From UBA7672 sp965279085 (GTDB lineage Bacteria; Pseudomonadota; Alphaproteobacteria; Caulobacterales; Hyphomonadaceae): a DNA stretch of 64,000 nt. The notes beneath the pieces are model-generated. The model saw only the letters and a program-made list of their open reading frames with translations, was not told the origin of the DNA and searched no databases. Position 1 is the stretch's first letter. Every line of letters starts with the position of its first letter. Shown in pieces: positions 19,344-28,026 of the stretch. Position numbers and translations under genes: made by a program. The stretch lies in the NCBI GenBank assembly GCA_965279085.1, contig OZ257149.1:4092001-4156000 (forward strand), read 5' to 3'.

Positions 19344-19484
19344 GCCGGGCTGACTGCGAAGCTGTGCCCGCGGGGGCAGTGGTTCGACTCCATTGCATCC
19401 GGTCAAGCAGGCACGAGGTAGGGGTCTGGCGTTCGACTCCGACCAGCGAGACCAGGCATCGGCTGCTCCGGCGAAGCTCAGTCT

Positions 19485-19757
19485 TCAGACGAGATCTGAC
19501 AAAGGGACGGCGCGCTCGTCGCCGGATCCTCCATGCAGTCGGTCCAGCGCCTCAAGCGCGCGCGCGGCGGGTGTGCTGATCACGTCGACATAACCGAAGC
19601 TGATGTCGTCGCGCCCGGAGGCGGCGCACGCCGTCCAGAGCCGCGCGAAGTCGTGTGCGTGCGCATCAAGCGGAGCGTCTTCGGTGCTGATAAGCATGAC
19701 CGCGAGTCCGGACGATGCAAGAAAGGCGGGGAGGGTCTTCGTGTCGAGGCGTTTCAT
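19485..19757 (-). CDS. Small thioredoxin-fold-like protein, no CxxC
   Basis: 90 aa. LAVMLISTEDAPLDAHAHDFARLW followed by FGYVDVISTPAARALEAL follows the beta-alpha-beta pattern of a thioredoxin N-terminal half, but the CxxC position is replaced (no Cys pair), and the protein is short. AAGGA precedes ATG by about 9 nt. It is the last minus-strand gene after the efflux operon, separated from emrB by 121 bases containing an inverted repeat. It could be a shortened gene or a coincidental fold match; function unknown. Confidence 0.5.
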   Translation of the reverse strand: MKRLDTKTLPAFLASSGLAVMLISTEDAPLDAHAHDFARLWTACAASGRDDISFGYVDVISTPAARALEALDRLHGGSGDERAVPLSDLV

Positions 19758-19810
19758 GTGTCTGTTTCCTTCTGATGGGATCTGGATTCTTGTTATTGTT
19801 GGTTGGAGAT

Positions 19811-19851
19811 CGTCAGGCGGCTGCGCATACGGTGGTGTGGTCCGCCTGACG
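19811..19851 (-). terminator. Inverted repeat after emrB, possible terminator
   Basis: Perfect 10-bp arms CGTCAGGCGG (19811-19820) and CCGCCTGACG (19842-19851) with a 21-nt loop, just past the emrB stop on the minus strand. There is no strong T-run, so it may attenuate or protect mRNA rather than terminate. Confidence 0.45.
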
Positions 19852-19878
19852 TCCCGGGTGGTCGTAGGTGATTTTCTT

Positions 19879-21423
19879 CTAGTGTCCGGCCTCCGCTGCG
19901 CTTACGGTTCGGCGAGGTTTCGGTGCCAGCCAGATGACTGCCGCCGAGATAGCGAAGCACAGGGCAACGACCGTCATCACCTGGTTTGTGGCGATGGTGA
20001 CGGCCTCACGTTCGACCAGCTGGTTCAGGTAGGACAGCGCCTGGTCCTGCGACATGCCGGAAGCCATCAGCTGGTTCAGCGTCTCGCCGCTCTTGTCGGT
20101 GAGGCCAGCCAGTTCCTCATGGTTGTAGGTCGTCTTGTCTTCCCACACCGTCTGCACGACCGAGGTTCCGAACGCGCCTGAAATGGTGCGCAGGAAATTC
20201 TGCAGTCCAGCGGCGGACGCCGTCTCGTGCTCCTCGACGCTTCCGAGGGAGAGCGCGGTGAGCGGCACGAAGAAGAAGGGCAGGCCAAGACCCATCAGCA
20301 TCAGCGGGATAGAGATCTGCCAATAGGTGACGTCGTTGGTGACCGACGCACGCAGCCAGGTGATGATCGCGATCCAGGCAAGGCCGACAAAGATCATCCG
20401 CCTTGGGTCGACCTTGGCCAGACGCATTCCCACGAGGGGCGCGGCTGCAACCGCGAGCACGCCAGACCAAGCCGTGGCGAGACCCGCCCAGGTGGAGGTG
20501 TAGCCCATATTGGTCTGCAGCCAGAGCGGCGTCAGGACGTTTGCGGCGAACATCGAGCCGAAGGCCAGGCTAAGCACGATCACGCTCATCGTGAAGCCAC
20601 GATGTCGGAAGACGCGCAGGTCGACGATCGGATGTTTCTCCGTCAGTTCCCAGATCACGAAGGCGACGAAGCCAATGGCTGCAGTGACGGCGAGCGCAAT
20701 GATCTCGACGCTTTCGAACCAACCATGCTCCTTGCCGAGGTCGAGCATCAGTTGCAGCGATCCCACGAAGGTGACGAGCAGGACGAGGCCCACCATGTCG
20801 ATGGGCAGCTTGACGGTGGAGGTCTCGTACCGTTTCAGCAGGCCCCAGATCACGGGCGCGCACAGCATGGCCAGTGGTACGTTTATGAAGAAGATATAGG
20901 GCCAGCTCCACGTGTCGCAGATCGCGCCGCCGAGAATGGGGCCGAGAACCGGCGCCGTGAGCGTGGTCATGGCCCACAGTCCCATGGCCTGCGTCGCCTT
21001 CTCTTTCGGGAAGATGCGCAGCAACAGGGTCTGAGACAGCGGCATGAGGAGGCCGCCGGCCATTCCCTGGCAGATGCGTCCGAGGATCAGCATCTCCAGC
21101 GAGGTCGCGAACCCACACAGGGCAGAGAAGGCGCCGAAGATGACCATGGCGAAGGCGAAGGTGCGCACCGCGCCGAAGCGGCCCGCGATCCAGCCCGTGA
21201 GCGGAACCACGATGGCTTCCGCCACCGCATAGGAAGTGATGATCCAGGTGCCCTGGCTTGAAGAGATGCCGAGGCCTCCTGCGATGTTGGGAACCGAGAC
21301 GTTTGCGATCGTCATATCGAGCACGGCGATGAAGTTTGCGCTCGCGAGCAGGATGGCTGCGAATATGAGCATCCCGCCCCTGAGCGGCTGATCGCCGCTC
21401 AGGTCAAAGGGTTTGATGGACAT
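19879..21423 (-). CDS. DHA2-family MFS multidrug efflux permease (EmrB-like)
   Basis: 514 aa with 14 predicted helices, the DHA2 length. It exports drugs using the proton gradient as the inner-membrane part of a tripartite pump. Marks: ANFIAVLDMTIANVSVPNIAG in helix 1, the motif-A-like GWIAGRFGAVRTF, the RICQGMAGGLLMPLSQ motif, and motif C around LTAPVLGPILGGAI. AGGAG lies 7 nt upstream of ATG. Third gene of the NodT-EmrA-EmrB operon, 31 bases after emrA. Confidence 0.93.
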   Translation of the reverse strand: MSIKPFDLSGDQPLRGGMLIFAAILLASANFIAVLDMTIANVSVPNIAGGLGISSSQGTWIITSYAVAEAIVVPLTGWIAGRFGAVRTFAFAMVIFGAFSALCGFATSLEMLILGRICQGMAGGLLMPLSQTLLLRIFPKEKATQAMGLWAMTTLTAPVLGPILGGAICDTWSWPYIFFINVPLAMLCAPVIWGLLKRYETSTVKLPIDMVGLVLLVTFVGSLQLMLDLGKEHGWFESVEIIALAVTAAIGFVAFVIWELTEKHPIVDLRVFRHRGFTMSVIVLSLAFGSMFAANVLTPLWLQTNMGYTSTWAGLATAWSGVLAVAAAPLVGMRLAKVDPRRMIFVGLAWIAIITWLRASVTNDVTYWQISIPLMLMGLGLPFFFVPLTALSLGSVEEHETASAAGLQNFLRTISGAFGTSVVQTVWEDKTTYNHEELAGLTDKSGETLNQLMASGMSQDQALSYLNQLVEREAVTIATNQVMTVVALCFAISAAVIWLAPKPRRTVSAAEAGH

Positions 21424-21454
21424 TGTTGTCTCCTGTCAGGCCGGCCCGTTGGGC

Positions 21455-22567
21455 TCAGCCTCCGGTCTTGCGGGTGTCGATCTTCGCTTCCATCGAAAGG
21501 CCGACGCGAAGCGGATGGGCTTCCAGTTCGGACGGATCGAGCGAGATGCGAACGGGCACGCGCTGGACAACCTTGATCCAGTTGCCGGTCGCGTTCTGGG
21601 CGGGGATCACGGCGAACGCCGAACCCGTGCCGCCGCCGAGGCCTTCGACGCGGCCATGGAAGACAACATCATGCCCGTAGAGGTCGGAGGTGAGCTCAAC
21701 CTCCTGCCCGATGCGGACCGTGCCGAGCTGGCCTTCCTTGAAGTTGGCGTCGACCCAGGCGCTCTGGATCGGCGCGATCGACATCAGGGGCTGGCCCGGG
21801 TCGATGCGCTGCCCGTCCTGGGCGCGCCGCTGCGTGACCACGCCGTCGATGGGAGCGACAATTGTGGTGCGCTCGAGATTGAGGAGCGCCGTTTCCCAGG
21901 CCGCGCGGGCCATGCTCGCTTCCGGGTGATCGCTGATGCCGACATCCTGCGTCAGCGCGCGGGCCGATTGCAGGTTCTGCTCGGCCGCTGACAGGTTGGC
22001 GCGGGCTGCCTCGAAGGCGGCCTGGCTCACCGACAGCTCTTCCGCGGATACTGCGCCAGTGGCGGCGAGTTCACGCCGGCGCTCGTAGTCGAGGCTGGCC
22101 CGATCATGGTCCGCCTGGCGCGCGCTCACTTGCGCCCGCGCGGCGGCTTCCTGTGCGAAGTACTGCTCCACGCGCTGAAGGGTGCGCCGGTAGTCGGCTT
22201 CCGCCTTGTCCGCGAGCAGGCGGGCGTCGGCTGGATCGATGGTCGCCAGGATGTCACCCTTCCTGACCATGTCGGTGTCGTCGACGAGCACAGACAGGAT
22301 CTGGCCGGAAGTCTGTGAGTTGACCTGAGCGGTCGCTGCGCCGACATAGGCGTTGTCGGTCGTGACATAATGCTGGCCGTCGAGGAACCAGTAGACGCCG
22401 AAACCCACGCCGACCTTGGCGACGATGCCGGCAAACGTGACCAGCAGCAGCTTGCGCTTCTTGCTGTGCTTCGGCTTAGTCTTTTCAGGCGTCGTATCAG
22501 CGGTGGGTTCTGTTTCAGCAATGTCGATGGTGTCGATGGTGTTGAAGGTTGCGGTGTCGGCAGGCAT
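21455..22567 (-). CDS. HlyD/EmrA-type membrane fusion protein
   Basis: 370 aa periplasmic adaptor. An N-terminal cytoplasmic tail rich in Thr/Glu and Lys (KTKPKHSKKRK) is followed by one transmembrane helix (about 41-59). The lipoyl/barrel segments are YVTTDNAYVGAATAQVNSQT and PIDGVVTQRRAQDGQRIDPG, with a coiled-coil hairpin between (about residues 110-220). The ending SLDPSELEAHPLRVGLSMEAKIDT matches EmrA. It links the EmrB-like permease to the NodT-type outer-membrane channel. Confidence 0.93.
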   Translation of the reverse strand: MPADTATFNTIDTIDIAETEPTADTTPEKTKPKHSKKRKLLLVTFAGIVAKVGVGFGVYWFLDGQHYVTTDNAYVGAATAQVNSQTSGQILSVLVDDTDMVRKGDILATIDPADARLLADKAEADYRRTLQRVEQYFAQEAAARAQVSARQADHDRASLDYERRRELAATGAVSAEELSVSQAAFEAARANLSAAEQNLQSARALTQDVGISDHPEASMARAAWETALLNLERTTIVAPIDGVVTQRRAQDGQRIDPGQPLMSIAPIQSAWVDANFKEGQLGTVRIGQEVELTSDLYGHDVVFHGRVEGLGGGTGSAFAVIPAQNATGNWIKVVQRVPVRISLDPSELEAHPLRVGLSMEAKIDTRKTGG

Positions 22568-22630
22568 GGGGAGGTCTCTTTTCTTGTTTTTCTGATTGGC
22601 GTTTCTTTTTTGGGAGGAGGCGAAGGCACG

Positions 22631-24070
22631 TCAGATCTGGTTGAAGTCGCCCCCAAGAGAGCGGATCAGGGCGATGTCGAGCGCGAAGGTCCGCGACTCG
22701 AGGTCGGCCACGATGCGGCGAAGGCTGACCAGCTGGTCCTCGACGGTCAGCGCGTCGATGTAGCTGGACAGGCCGCCCTGGTAGCGAATGCGGACGATCT
22801 CGTAGGCCGCTTCGGAAGACGCGAGCGCTTTGCGCGCTTCGATCAGCTGGGCTTCGAGTGCGCGTCGATCTGAGATCGCGTCGGCCACTTCGCGCAACGC
22901 ATTGGCGAGCGCCTGATTGTAGACAGCGACAGCCTCGTCATATTCACCGCGCGCCTTGCGATAGTCGGCCTCAACGCCGCCGCCATCGAAGATCGGCAGT
23001 GATACGGCCGGTCCGGCGTTGATGAAGCTGAGATCGCCGCCGCCAAGGCGGTCGAGGCCCAGCGTCTGGATGCCAACCACCGCCGAAAGGTTCACGTTCG
23101 GGTAGAAGTCGGCGCGTTCGGCGTTGATGCGCTCGGCGGCAGCGTCGGCATAGTGCCGTGCGGCCACAAGATCCGGCCGGCGTCCAACGAGATCGAGGGC
23201 GAGGTCGGCCGGCAGGCCGGCGCTCTGAAGCGTAGGGCTTTCCGGCATCGTAATCTCAAGACCACGATCCGGACCCTTGCCCATCATCGCCGCGAGTGCA
23301 TGGCGCATGCGGACGATGTTGCCTTCGATCCCAGCAAGCTGGGCCCGAGCAGCCGAGATCTGGGCGGACGCCTGATGGGCGCGTCCCTCGTTCTCGAGGC
23401 CGCTGCGCAGGCGCTGGTCGACCAGGGCGGCGCTGGCTTCGCGGACTCGAATGGTGTCCTCGGCCGAAGCGAGATCCGCATGGAGACGAACCAGCTCGGC
23501 ATAGTAGAGCGCAACGCCGGCCGAGATCTCGAGACGGGCTGCAGCCTCTTCGGCCTGAGCGGCCAGCGCGCGCGATGTCGCCGCCGCGAAGTTCGCGCGG
23601 TTGCGACCGAAGAAGTCGAGCTGCTTGGACACCTTCAGCGAGACGCTGGCTTGCGTCTGCCAGTCGCCGGGGATCGCGTCGGCCAGCGACTGGGGCAGGC
23701 CGTCGGCGTTCAGATCCTGCAGCGAGTTCACGACCGATGCATCGCCCGAGACTCGCATGGAGTCGGCCGAATTCGCAGACAGGATGGCAGACTCGGCTTG
23801 GCGAACGCGGGCCGCCGCTGCCGCAAGCGTCGGCGAACCGGCCAGCGCCTCTTCAACGAGGGCGTTCAGCTGCCTGTCGCCATAGGCTTCCCACCAGCGG
23901 TCGGATGGCCATTCGGCGACGACGCCCGCGAAACTCCGCGAGGTCGCGAAGCTGTCCGCCGCTCCCAGTCGCGGCGCGGCCCCGAGATCGGGAACCACTG
24001 CGCAGCCCGCGAGCAGGACAAAGGTAAAAGCCGCCATACCTCTGGCGGAGGGGTTCGGTCTTGCCGACAT
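22631..24070 (-). CDS. NodT-family outer-membrane efflux lipoprotein
   Basis: 479 aa TolC-like channel. ATG 24070 has GGAG 8 nt upstream and gives a lipoprotein signal ending at Cys23 (LLAGC). Two OEP repeats are seen: SPTLAAAAARVRQAESAILSA in the first and DFYPNVNLSAVVGIQTLGLD opening the second, with EVADAISDRRALEAQL near the end. A longer frame would run into the divergent TetR gene and is rejected. First gene of the efflux operon, transcribed from the promoter region with two operator-like palindromes. Confidence 0.93.
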   Translation of the reverse strand: MSARPNPSARGMAAFTFVLLAGCAVVPDLGAAPRLGAADSFATSRSFAGVVAEWPSDRWWEAYGDRQLNALVEEALAGSPTLAAAAARVRQAESAILSANSADSMRVSGDASVVNSLQDLNADGLPQSLADAIPGDWQTQASVSLKVSKQLDFFGRNRANFAAATSRALAAQAEEAAARLEISAGVALYYAELVRLHADLASAEDTIRVREASAALVDQRLRSGLENEGRAHQASAQISAARAQLAGIEGNIVRMRHALAAMMGKGPDRGLEITMPESPTLQSAGLPADLALDLVGRRPDLVAARHYADAAAERINAERADFYPNVNLSAVVGIQTLGLDRLGGGDLSFINAGPAVSLPIFDGGGVEADYRKARGEYDEAVAVYNQALANALREVADAISDRRALEAQLIEARKALASSEAAYEIVRIRYQGGLSSYIDALTVEDQLVSLRRIVADLESRTFALDIALIRSLGGDFNQI

Positions 24071-24152
24071 TTTCGATCTCCACGTCTGGGGCGCTGGTCG
24101 CCCCGTCCCTAGTTCAGACCCAAGTTCGGAGGCTCTCTGGCGGGCCCTCAAC

Positions 24153-24173
24153 GGAAAGAAACGTTTTCTTTCC
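24153..24173. promoter_or_regulatory. Operator-like palindrome, site 1
   Basis: Perfect 9-bp arms GGAAAGAAA/TTTCTTTCC around CGT, in the 196-base divergent region between the efflux operon and its TetR gene. Probable TetR binding site. Confidence 0.75.
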
Positions 24174-24180
24174 ATGCGCT

Positions 24181-24202
24181 GGAAAGAAAGGTTTTCTTTT
24201 CC
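24181..24202. promoter_or_regulatory. Operator-like palindrome, site 2
   Basis: GGAAAGAAA followed by GGT and TTTCTTTTCC: the same half-sites as site 1 with one extra T, 28 bases from it start to start. A TATAAG at 24221-24226 lies downstream toward the TetR gene, so a bound protein would cover its -35 region. Confidence 0.7.
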
Positions 24203-24266
24203 TTTTGTCAAGCGATGCGCTATAAGAATTTTCGAACACCGCGTCGTTTCCTTGTAAGGTTCTGAA

Positions 24267-24962
24267 ATGGCTACAAAAACTGCGACCAAGCCGAAGCGTG
24301 TCGGACCAGGTAGGTTGTCAGCCGCCCAAGCGGCTGAACTGCCCGATCGGTTGCTTGACGCTGCGCTCAAGGCGTTTGCCGAGCATGGTTTTGCGGACAC
24401 GACGATGGACCAGATCGCCAAGGCGGCGGGCGCGTCGACCAAGACGATCTACGCCCGCTATTCGAACAAGGTGGACATCCTGCGGGCTGTAATCGCGCGC
24501 ATGGTGAACCGCACGATCGAGGGCCATCAGCTGGCTGCGCCGCTGGACGCGAACAACAGTGCCCCCCGTGAATTCCTGGTGAGCCTGTGTGTCCAGACCT
24601 GCATGCGCATTGCGACAGAGGCTGCGCCGCTGAATCGCCTGGCGATCTCAGAGGGCCACCGACTGCCGGAACTGCTCCGCTTGCATGCAATGGCGACAGA
24701 GATTGGCGCCGGTCACATTCATGACGGCCTGAAGCTTTGGCACGGAAAGGGGCTGCTGGCTGCGCTCGACGCTGCCGACCTGAAGCCGGCGGCGGATCTC
24801 TGCCTCAGCATGGCAACCGACTGGATCAGGATCAACACGTCCCTGGGCGGCGCGCCCAACCGATCGCAGGTTGAACAGCGTGTCGAATTCGCCGTCGACA
24901 TGTTCCTGCGCGGTTGCGGATATCGGCCGGAAGCCGCAGCCAGACACCGCAAGCGTGGCTGA
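24267..24962 (+). CDS. TetR/AcrR-family repressor of the efflux operon
   Basis: 231 aa. A basic Lys/Thr N-terminal tail precedes the helix-turn-helix (about residues 25-75): RLLDAALKAFAEHGFADTTMDQIAKAAGAS and KTIYARYSNKVDILRAV, followed by an AcrR-type C-terminal domain (AISEGHRLPELL) that would bind the inducer. It is divergent from the NodT-EmrA-EmrB operon with two palindromes between them, the standard autoregulated arrangement. The inducing compound is unknown. Confidence 0.92.
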   Translation: MATKTATKPKRVGPGRLSAAQAAELPDRLLDAALKAFAEHGFADTTMDQIAKAAGASTKTIYARYSNKVDILRAVIARMVNRTIEGHQLAAPLDANNSAPREFLVSLCVQTCMRIATEAAPLNRLAISEGHRLPELLRLHAMATEIGAGHIHDGLKLWHGKGLLAALDAADLKPAADLCLSMATDWIRINTSLGGAPNRSQVEQRVEFAVDMFLRGCGYRPEAAARHRKRG

Positions 24963-24997
24963 CAACTTCCGGCCGGCTTCCGATTGGCTTGCGCCAA

Positions 24998-25462
24998 TCA
25001 GGAAGTGTGGGGCCGCTCGATGCCGGGTTCGAGATTCACGCGCACTTCGCGAGCATCATAGGCATTCGGAAGCACCGGCGGCTTGCGGCCGCTGTACATG
25101 GTGATGTCGACCATCACCTCATGGCTGGCCTCTTCCCGGAACTCGGCGCCGAAGCGCGGTCGGAAGGTGGTGGAACGGAACTCCGATTCCGTCTCGACGC
25201 CGCGATCGGCCAGCATGAAGAAGTCGTAGCCGCTCTGCAGCGTGACTTCGGCTGCGCGGTAGAGGACGTATTTCTTTACGGTGGTGACGTCGGTGGACGA
25301 GTTGCCGTTGAATGTGAGCCGCACCTTGTTGTGCTCGATCTGCTGTTGTGCATAGCCGTATTCGCCATTGATTCCGGCGGGCTGATAGGGCGTCGAGCCG
25401 GATGAGGCGCAGGCAGTCGCAAGGCCGGCCGCAACGGCGACCAGCAGGAGGGAGATACGCAT
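24998..25462 (-). CDS. CC0125/CC1285-family lipoprotein
   Basis: 154 aa. The start at 25462 follows AAGGA, and the signal peptide ends at Cys18 (GLATAC). The mature protein carries GYAQQQIEHNKVRLTFNGN, then YVLYRAAEVTLQSGYDFF, the hallmark of this lipoprotein family known from Caulobacter. Function unknown, probably at the outer membrane. It ends 35 bases from the convergent TetR gene. Upstream, at 25514-25537, is a palindrome with the same AAAGAAA/TTTCTTT half-sites as the efflux operators, suggesting common control. Confidence 0.85.
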   Translation of the reverse strand: MRISLLLVAVAAGLATACASSGSTPYQPAGINGEYGYAQQQIEHNKVRLTFNGNSSTDVTTVKKYVLYRAAEVTLQSGYDFFMLADRGVETESEFRSTTFRPRFGAEFREEASHEVMVDITMYSGRKPPVLPNAYDAREVRVNLEPGIERPHTS

Positions 25463-25513
25463 GGGGAGGAGTCCTTCGTACTTGTTGTTGCACGGCCTCT
25501 GCGGACCGCTCAC

Positions 25514-25537
25514 AAAAGAAAGGAAGGGGTTTCTTTT
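25514..25537. promoter_or_regulatory. Operator-like palindrome, site 3
   Basis: AAAAGAAA and TTTCTTTT, perfect 8-bp arms separated by GGAAGGGG, 51 bases upstream of the lipoprotein start. The half-sites match sites 1 and 2 but the spacing is 5-6 bases longer. The remaining sequence to 25829 holds no gene. Confidence 0.5.
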
Positions 25538-25829
25538 AGTTCAAGGCGTCGCACACGATTTTTCTGCTGAAGCAGAGATCGACGGAGACATCTGTGGGGC
25601 ACGCCGCAGCAGATAACGCGCTCAAGGGCTCAATTCTTCGACGTCTGGCTGCAGCCGGACATATTGCGGAAAGTGTTCGACATGCGTTTCAGCGGCACGA
25701 CCGAAGTAGAGCGCGCGCCGGCCGGAGAATGAGACCGCGTAGCCGGCGCAATGGCGGTTTAGCCTCCGGCCAGCCTGCTGCTGAGTTTCTCGATATCCGC
25801 CATATCGAGTGCCTGGACGAGGTTTGGGG

Positions 25830-27152
25830 TCAGGGGTTCGTCTTGTCTGTCGGGCTATCGGCCGCGCGTTCAGCCTCACGCATCACCCGCAGGAAATTGC
25901 CGCCCCAGATCTTCTCGATGTCTTCGGCCGAATAGCCACGCCGGACGAGCCCGAGCGTAACCGCGAACGACTCGCCCGCATCCTGATATCCACCGATGCC
26001 GCTACCATGATTGAAGTCCGTGCCGATCCCGACATGGTCGACGCCCGCGCGCTTCGCGATGTAGTCGATGTGGTCGATCATGACGTCGACCGTGGCCGGC
26101 CCGAGCGCCTCGCGGATTGAGGTCGTGAAGGTCTCCCGCGCAGCCGGATCGGGAAGCTCCCAGTAGAGCTCGTAGGGGTACGAGTAGGCCTCGGGAAGGC
26201 CTGCCGCGGCCCGCGCTTTCCTGATGGCTTCAAGCTTCTCCGGTGTCGAGAAATTGATCAGGTAGGCCGAGAACGGCGCAACGTGAATGACGCCTCCGGT
26301 TTGCCCGATGCGATCGATTTCCTCGTCGGAGAGGTTGCGCGTGGCGTCCGAAATCGCGCGGACATTCGAGTGGCTGGCGATCACGGGCGTCTTCGACCGG
26401 GCGATGGTCGCCAGCGTAGACGCTTTCGATGCCTGCGATACGTCGACGATGCCTCCCAATGCATTGATGCGGTCAATCGCGGCAAGGCCGAGCGCCGACA
26501 AACCGTTGTGCGCATCCGGTTCGTACAGGCCCGTCGCGGGATCGTGGAACGGACGCGAGGAATCGGAGAAATCGTTGTGCGCCAGATGATTCAGCGCAAA
26601 CACACGGACGCCGGCCTGATAGAGCGCATCGAGGTTGGACACTTTCCCTTCAAGCGCCCGGGCGTTCTGGAAGCCGAGGATCAGGGCCGTCTTCCCGCTT
26701 GCGCGGATGGCCAGGACTTCATCAGCTGACTTCGCGATCGCCACGGTGTCGGCGTTCGTTGCGGCCAGAGCCTGAATGGCAGCGAGCTTCTCGTCCGCTT
26801 CCTTGCGAGCCTCGGCGTCGCCTGCCGGCGTGCGCGGTCCCGGCCCGGCTGCGATCGCCATGACGACGGCGCCGACGCCTCCGGCCTTGAGTTTCGAGGG
26901 GTCCACCTTGGACAATCCGTCAGCGGCAAGAAAATTCGCGGCTGTCGACGACACGACGATGTCGGCATGCGCATCCAGGACCAGGCTCTTCTGATGGATG
27001 GCGCGCGCGGTTTCCAGCTGCGCGCTTTCACTGGGTGGCGCGCTTTCCGGGGCGGCCTTCTCTGAAGGCGCGCAAGCGGACAAGCCGAAAGCCAGCGCGA
27101 ATGCAGCGACGAGTTTTCCCGGGATCAAGCGAGGAGCGAAGGGCGTGAGCAT
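25830..27152 (-). CDS. M19 membrane-dipeptidase family protein, lipoprotein, altered metal site
   Basis: 440 aa TIM-barrel protein of the renal dipeptidase family. Lipoprotein-like signal peptide (AFGLSAC). The first metal pair is present (LDAHADIVV, H-x-D), and the last histidine is in IASHSNVRAI. Two ligands are changed: where the family has G-x-E-G the sequence is ILGFQNARAL (Glu to Gln), and where it has D-x-S-H it is VDVSQASKA (His to Gln). The C-terminal IGTDFNHGSGI and WGGNFLRVMRE are typical. It may use one metal or a different chemistry; dipeptidase activity should not be assumed. Confidence 0.88.
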   Translation of the reverse strand: MLTPFAPRLIPGKLVAAFALAFGLSACAPSEKAAPESAPPSESAQLETARAIHQKSLVLDAHADIVVSSTAANFLAADGLSKVDPSKLKAGGVGAVVMAIAAGPGPRTPAGDAEARKEADEKLAAIQALAATNADTVAIAKSADEVLAIRASGKTALILGFQNARALEGKVSNLDALYQAGVRVFALNHLAHNDFSDSSRPFHDPATGLYEPDAHNGLSALGLAAIDRINALGGIVDVSQASKASTLATIARSKTPVIASHSNVRAISDATRNLSDEEIDRIGQTGGVIHVAPFSAYLINFSTPEKLEAIRKARAAAGLPEAYSYPYELYWELPDPAARETFTTSIREALGPATVDVMIDHIDYIAKRAGVDHVGIGTDFNHGSGIGGYQDAGESFAVTLGLVRRGYSAEDIEKIWGGNFLRVMREAERAADSPTDKTNP

Positions 27153-27208
27153 CGTTGCGTGACTCCAAGGGTCGGACGCGGCGTCGGTCGTCTAGAGTTC
27201 TCCGGAGA

Positions 27209-27865
27209 TCAGGTCGCCGTCAGCGTCTCCAGCATATGCACTTGAAACTGTTTCAGCAGGGCGATGGCGCCCTTGATGTCGGCCCGGGAGCCGGGGGACA
27301 GGCTGTCGATGGCGAGACCACGTAGCGCCGCCGCGTAGAGCTGCACGAAGGCGCGGATCTTCTTCTTGTCCTTGATGCCGAGCGCCTGAGCGCGTTCCCA
27401 GATGCGCTCCTTGTGGCGTTCCTCGAGCGCATCGTTGAGCTCGCGGAAGCGGGGGCCGATTTCCGGATCGCTGCGAGCGCCGAGCATGATCTCGATGCGA
27501 GCGATGCCCGAGGGCGTCTGGAACGCCTCCCACAGCACGTCGATCAGGTGCAGGAACTGCTCGCGCTCGCTTTGCAGTTTGCCCAGACGGTTGGCGTGCA
27601 GGTCGCGACGAAGTTCGACGATGTGGTGCGAGGCGGCCATCATCAGGTCGGCCTTCGAGGGGAAATGGTGCAGCATTGCGCCCCGGCTGACGCCGGCGCG
27701 TTCGGTTACCGCCACCGTGCTGGTCTGGAAGTAGCCGACCTCGAACAGCAGTTCGATGGTTGCATCCAGCAGCTTCTTGCGCGTCGATGCGCTGCGTTCC
27801 GGATTGGGCGTGCGCTCGCGCGGCGCCGGCGACGCTGCTTTCTTGAGGGCGGCTCGACGTGCCAA
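27209..27865 (-). CDS. TetR-family regulator (TTG start)
   Basis: 218 aa from a TTG at 27865 with GGAG 5 nt upstream (reading MARRAALKKAASP). The only upstream ATG in frame, 27988, would add 41 low-complexity residues and lacks a ribosome site. The HTH is clear: STRKKLLDATIELLFEVGYFQTSTVAV, then RAGVSRGAMLHHFPSKADLM. The C-terminal domain includes FLHLIDVLWEAFQTPSGIARIEIML. It lies at the downstream end of the esterase/monooxygenase run on the same strand and may regulate it. Confidence 0.87.
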   Translation of the reverse strand: MARRAALKKAASPAPRERTPNPERSASTRKKLLDATIELLFEVGYFQTSTVAVTERAGVSRGAMLHHFPSKADLMMAASHHIVELRRDLHANRLGKLQSEREQFLHLIDVLWEAFQTPSGIARIEIMLGARSDPEIGPRFRELNDALEERHKERIWERAQALGIKDKKKIRAFVQLYAAALRGLAIDSLSPGSRADIKGAIALLKQFQVHMLETLTAT

Positions 27866-28026
27866 TTGGGCTCCGGCGCACAGGGAGGAGGTCCGGGCTT
27901 TAGCACAAAGCAGCCCTCCAGCAATCGCGATCGCCCGGCGGGAGGCGCGAGCATAGGGCCAGCCCGGAAAGAAAACGGCGCGGGACATGACTCCCGCGCC
28001 GCGCTGTCTTCACGTCAGCCCGCTTG

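Noticed and set aside
19376..19458. Two tRNA-like T-arm hairpins considered as tRNA genes
   Set aside because: No acceptor, D-arm or anticodon arm could be fitted; at most remnants.
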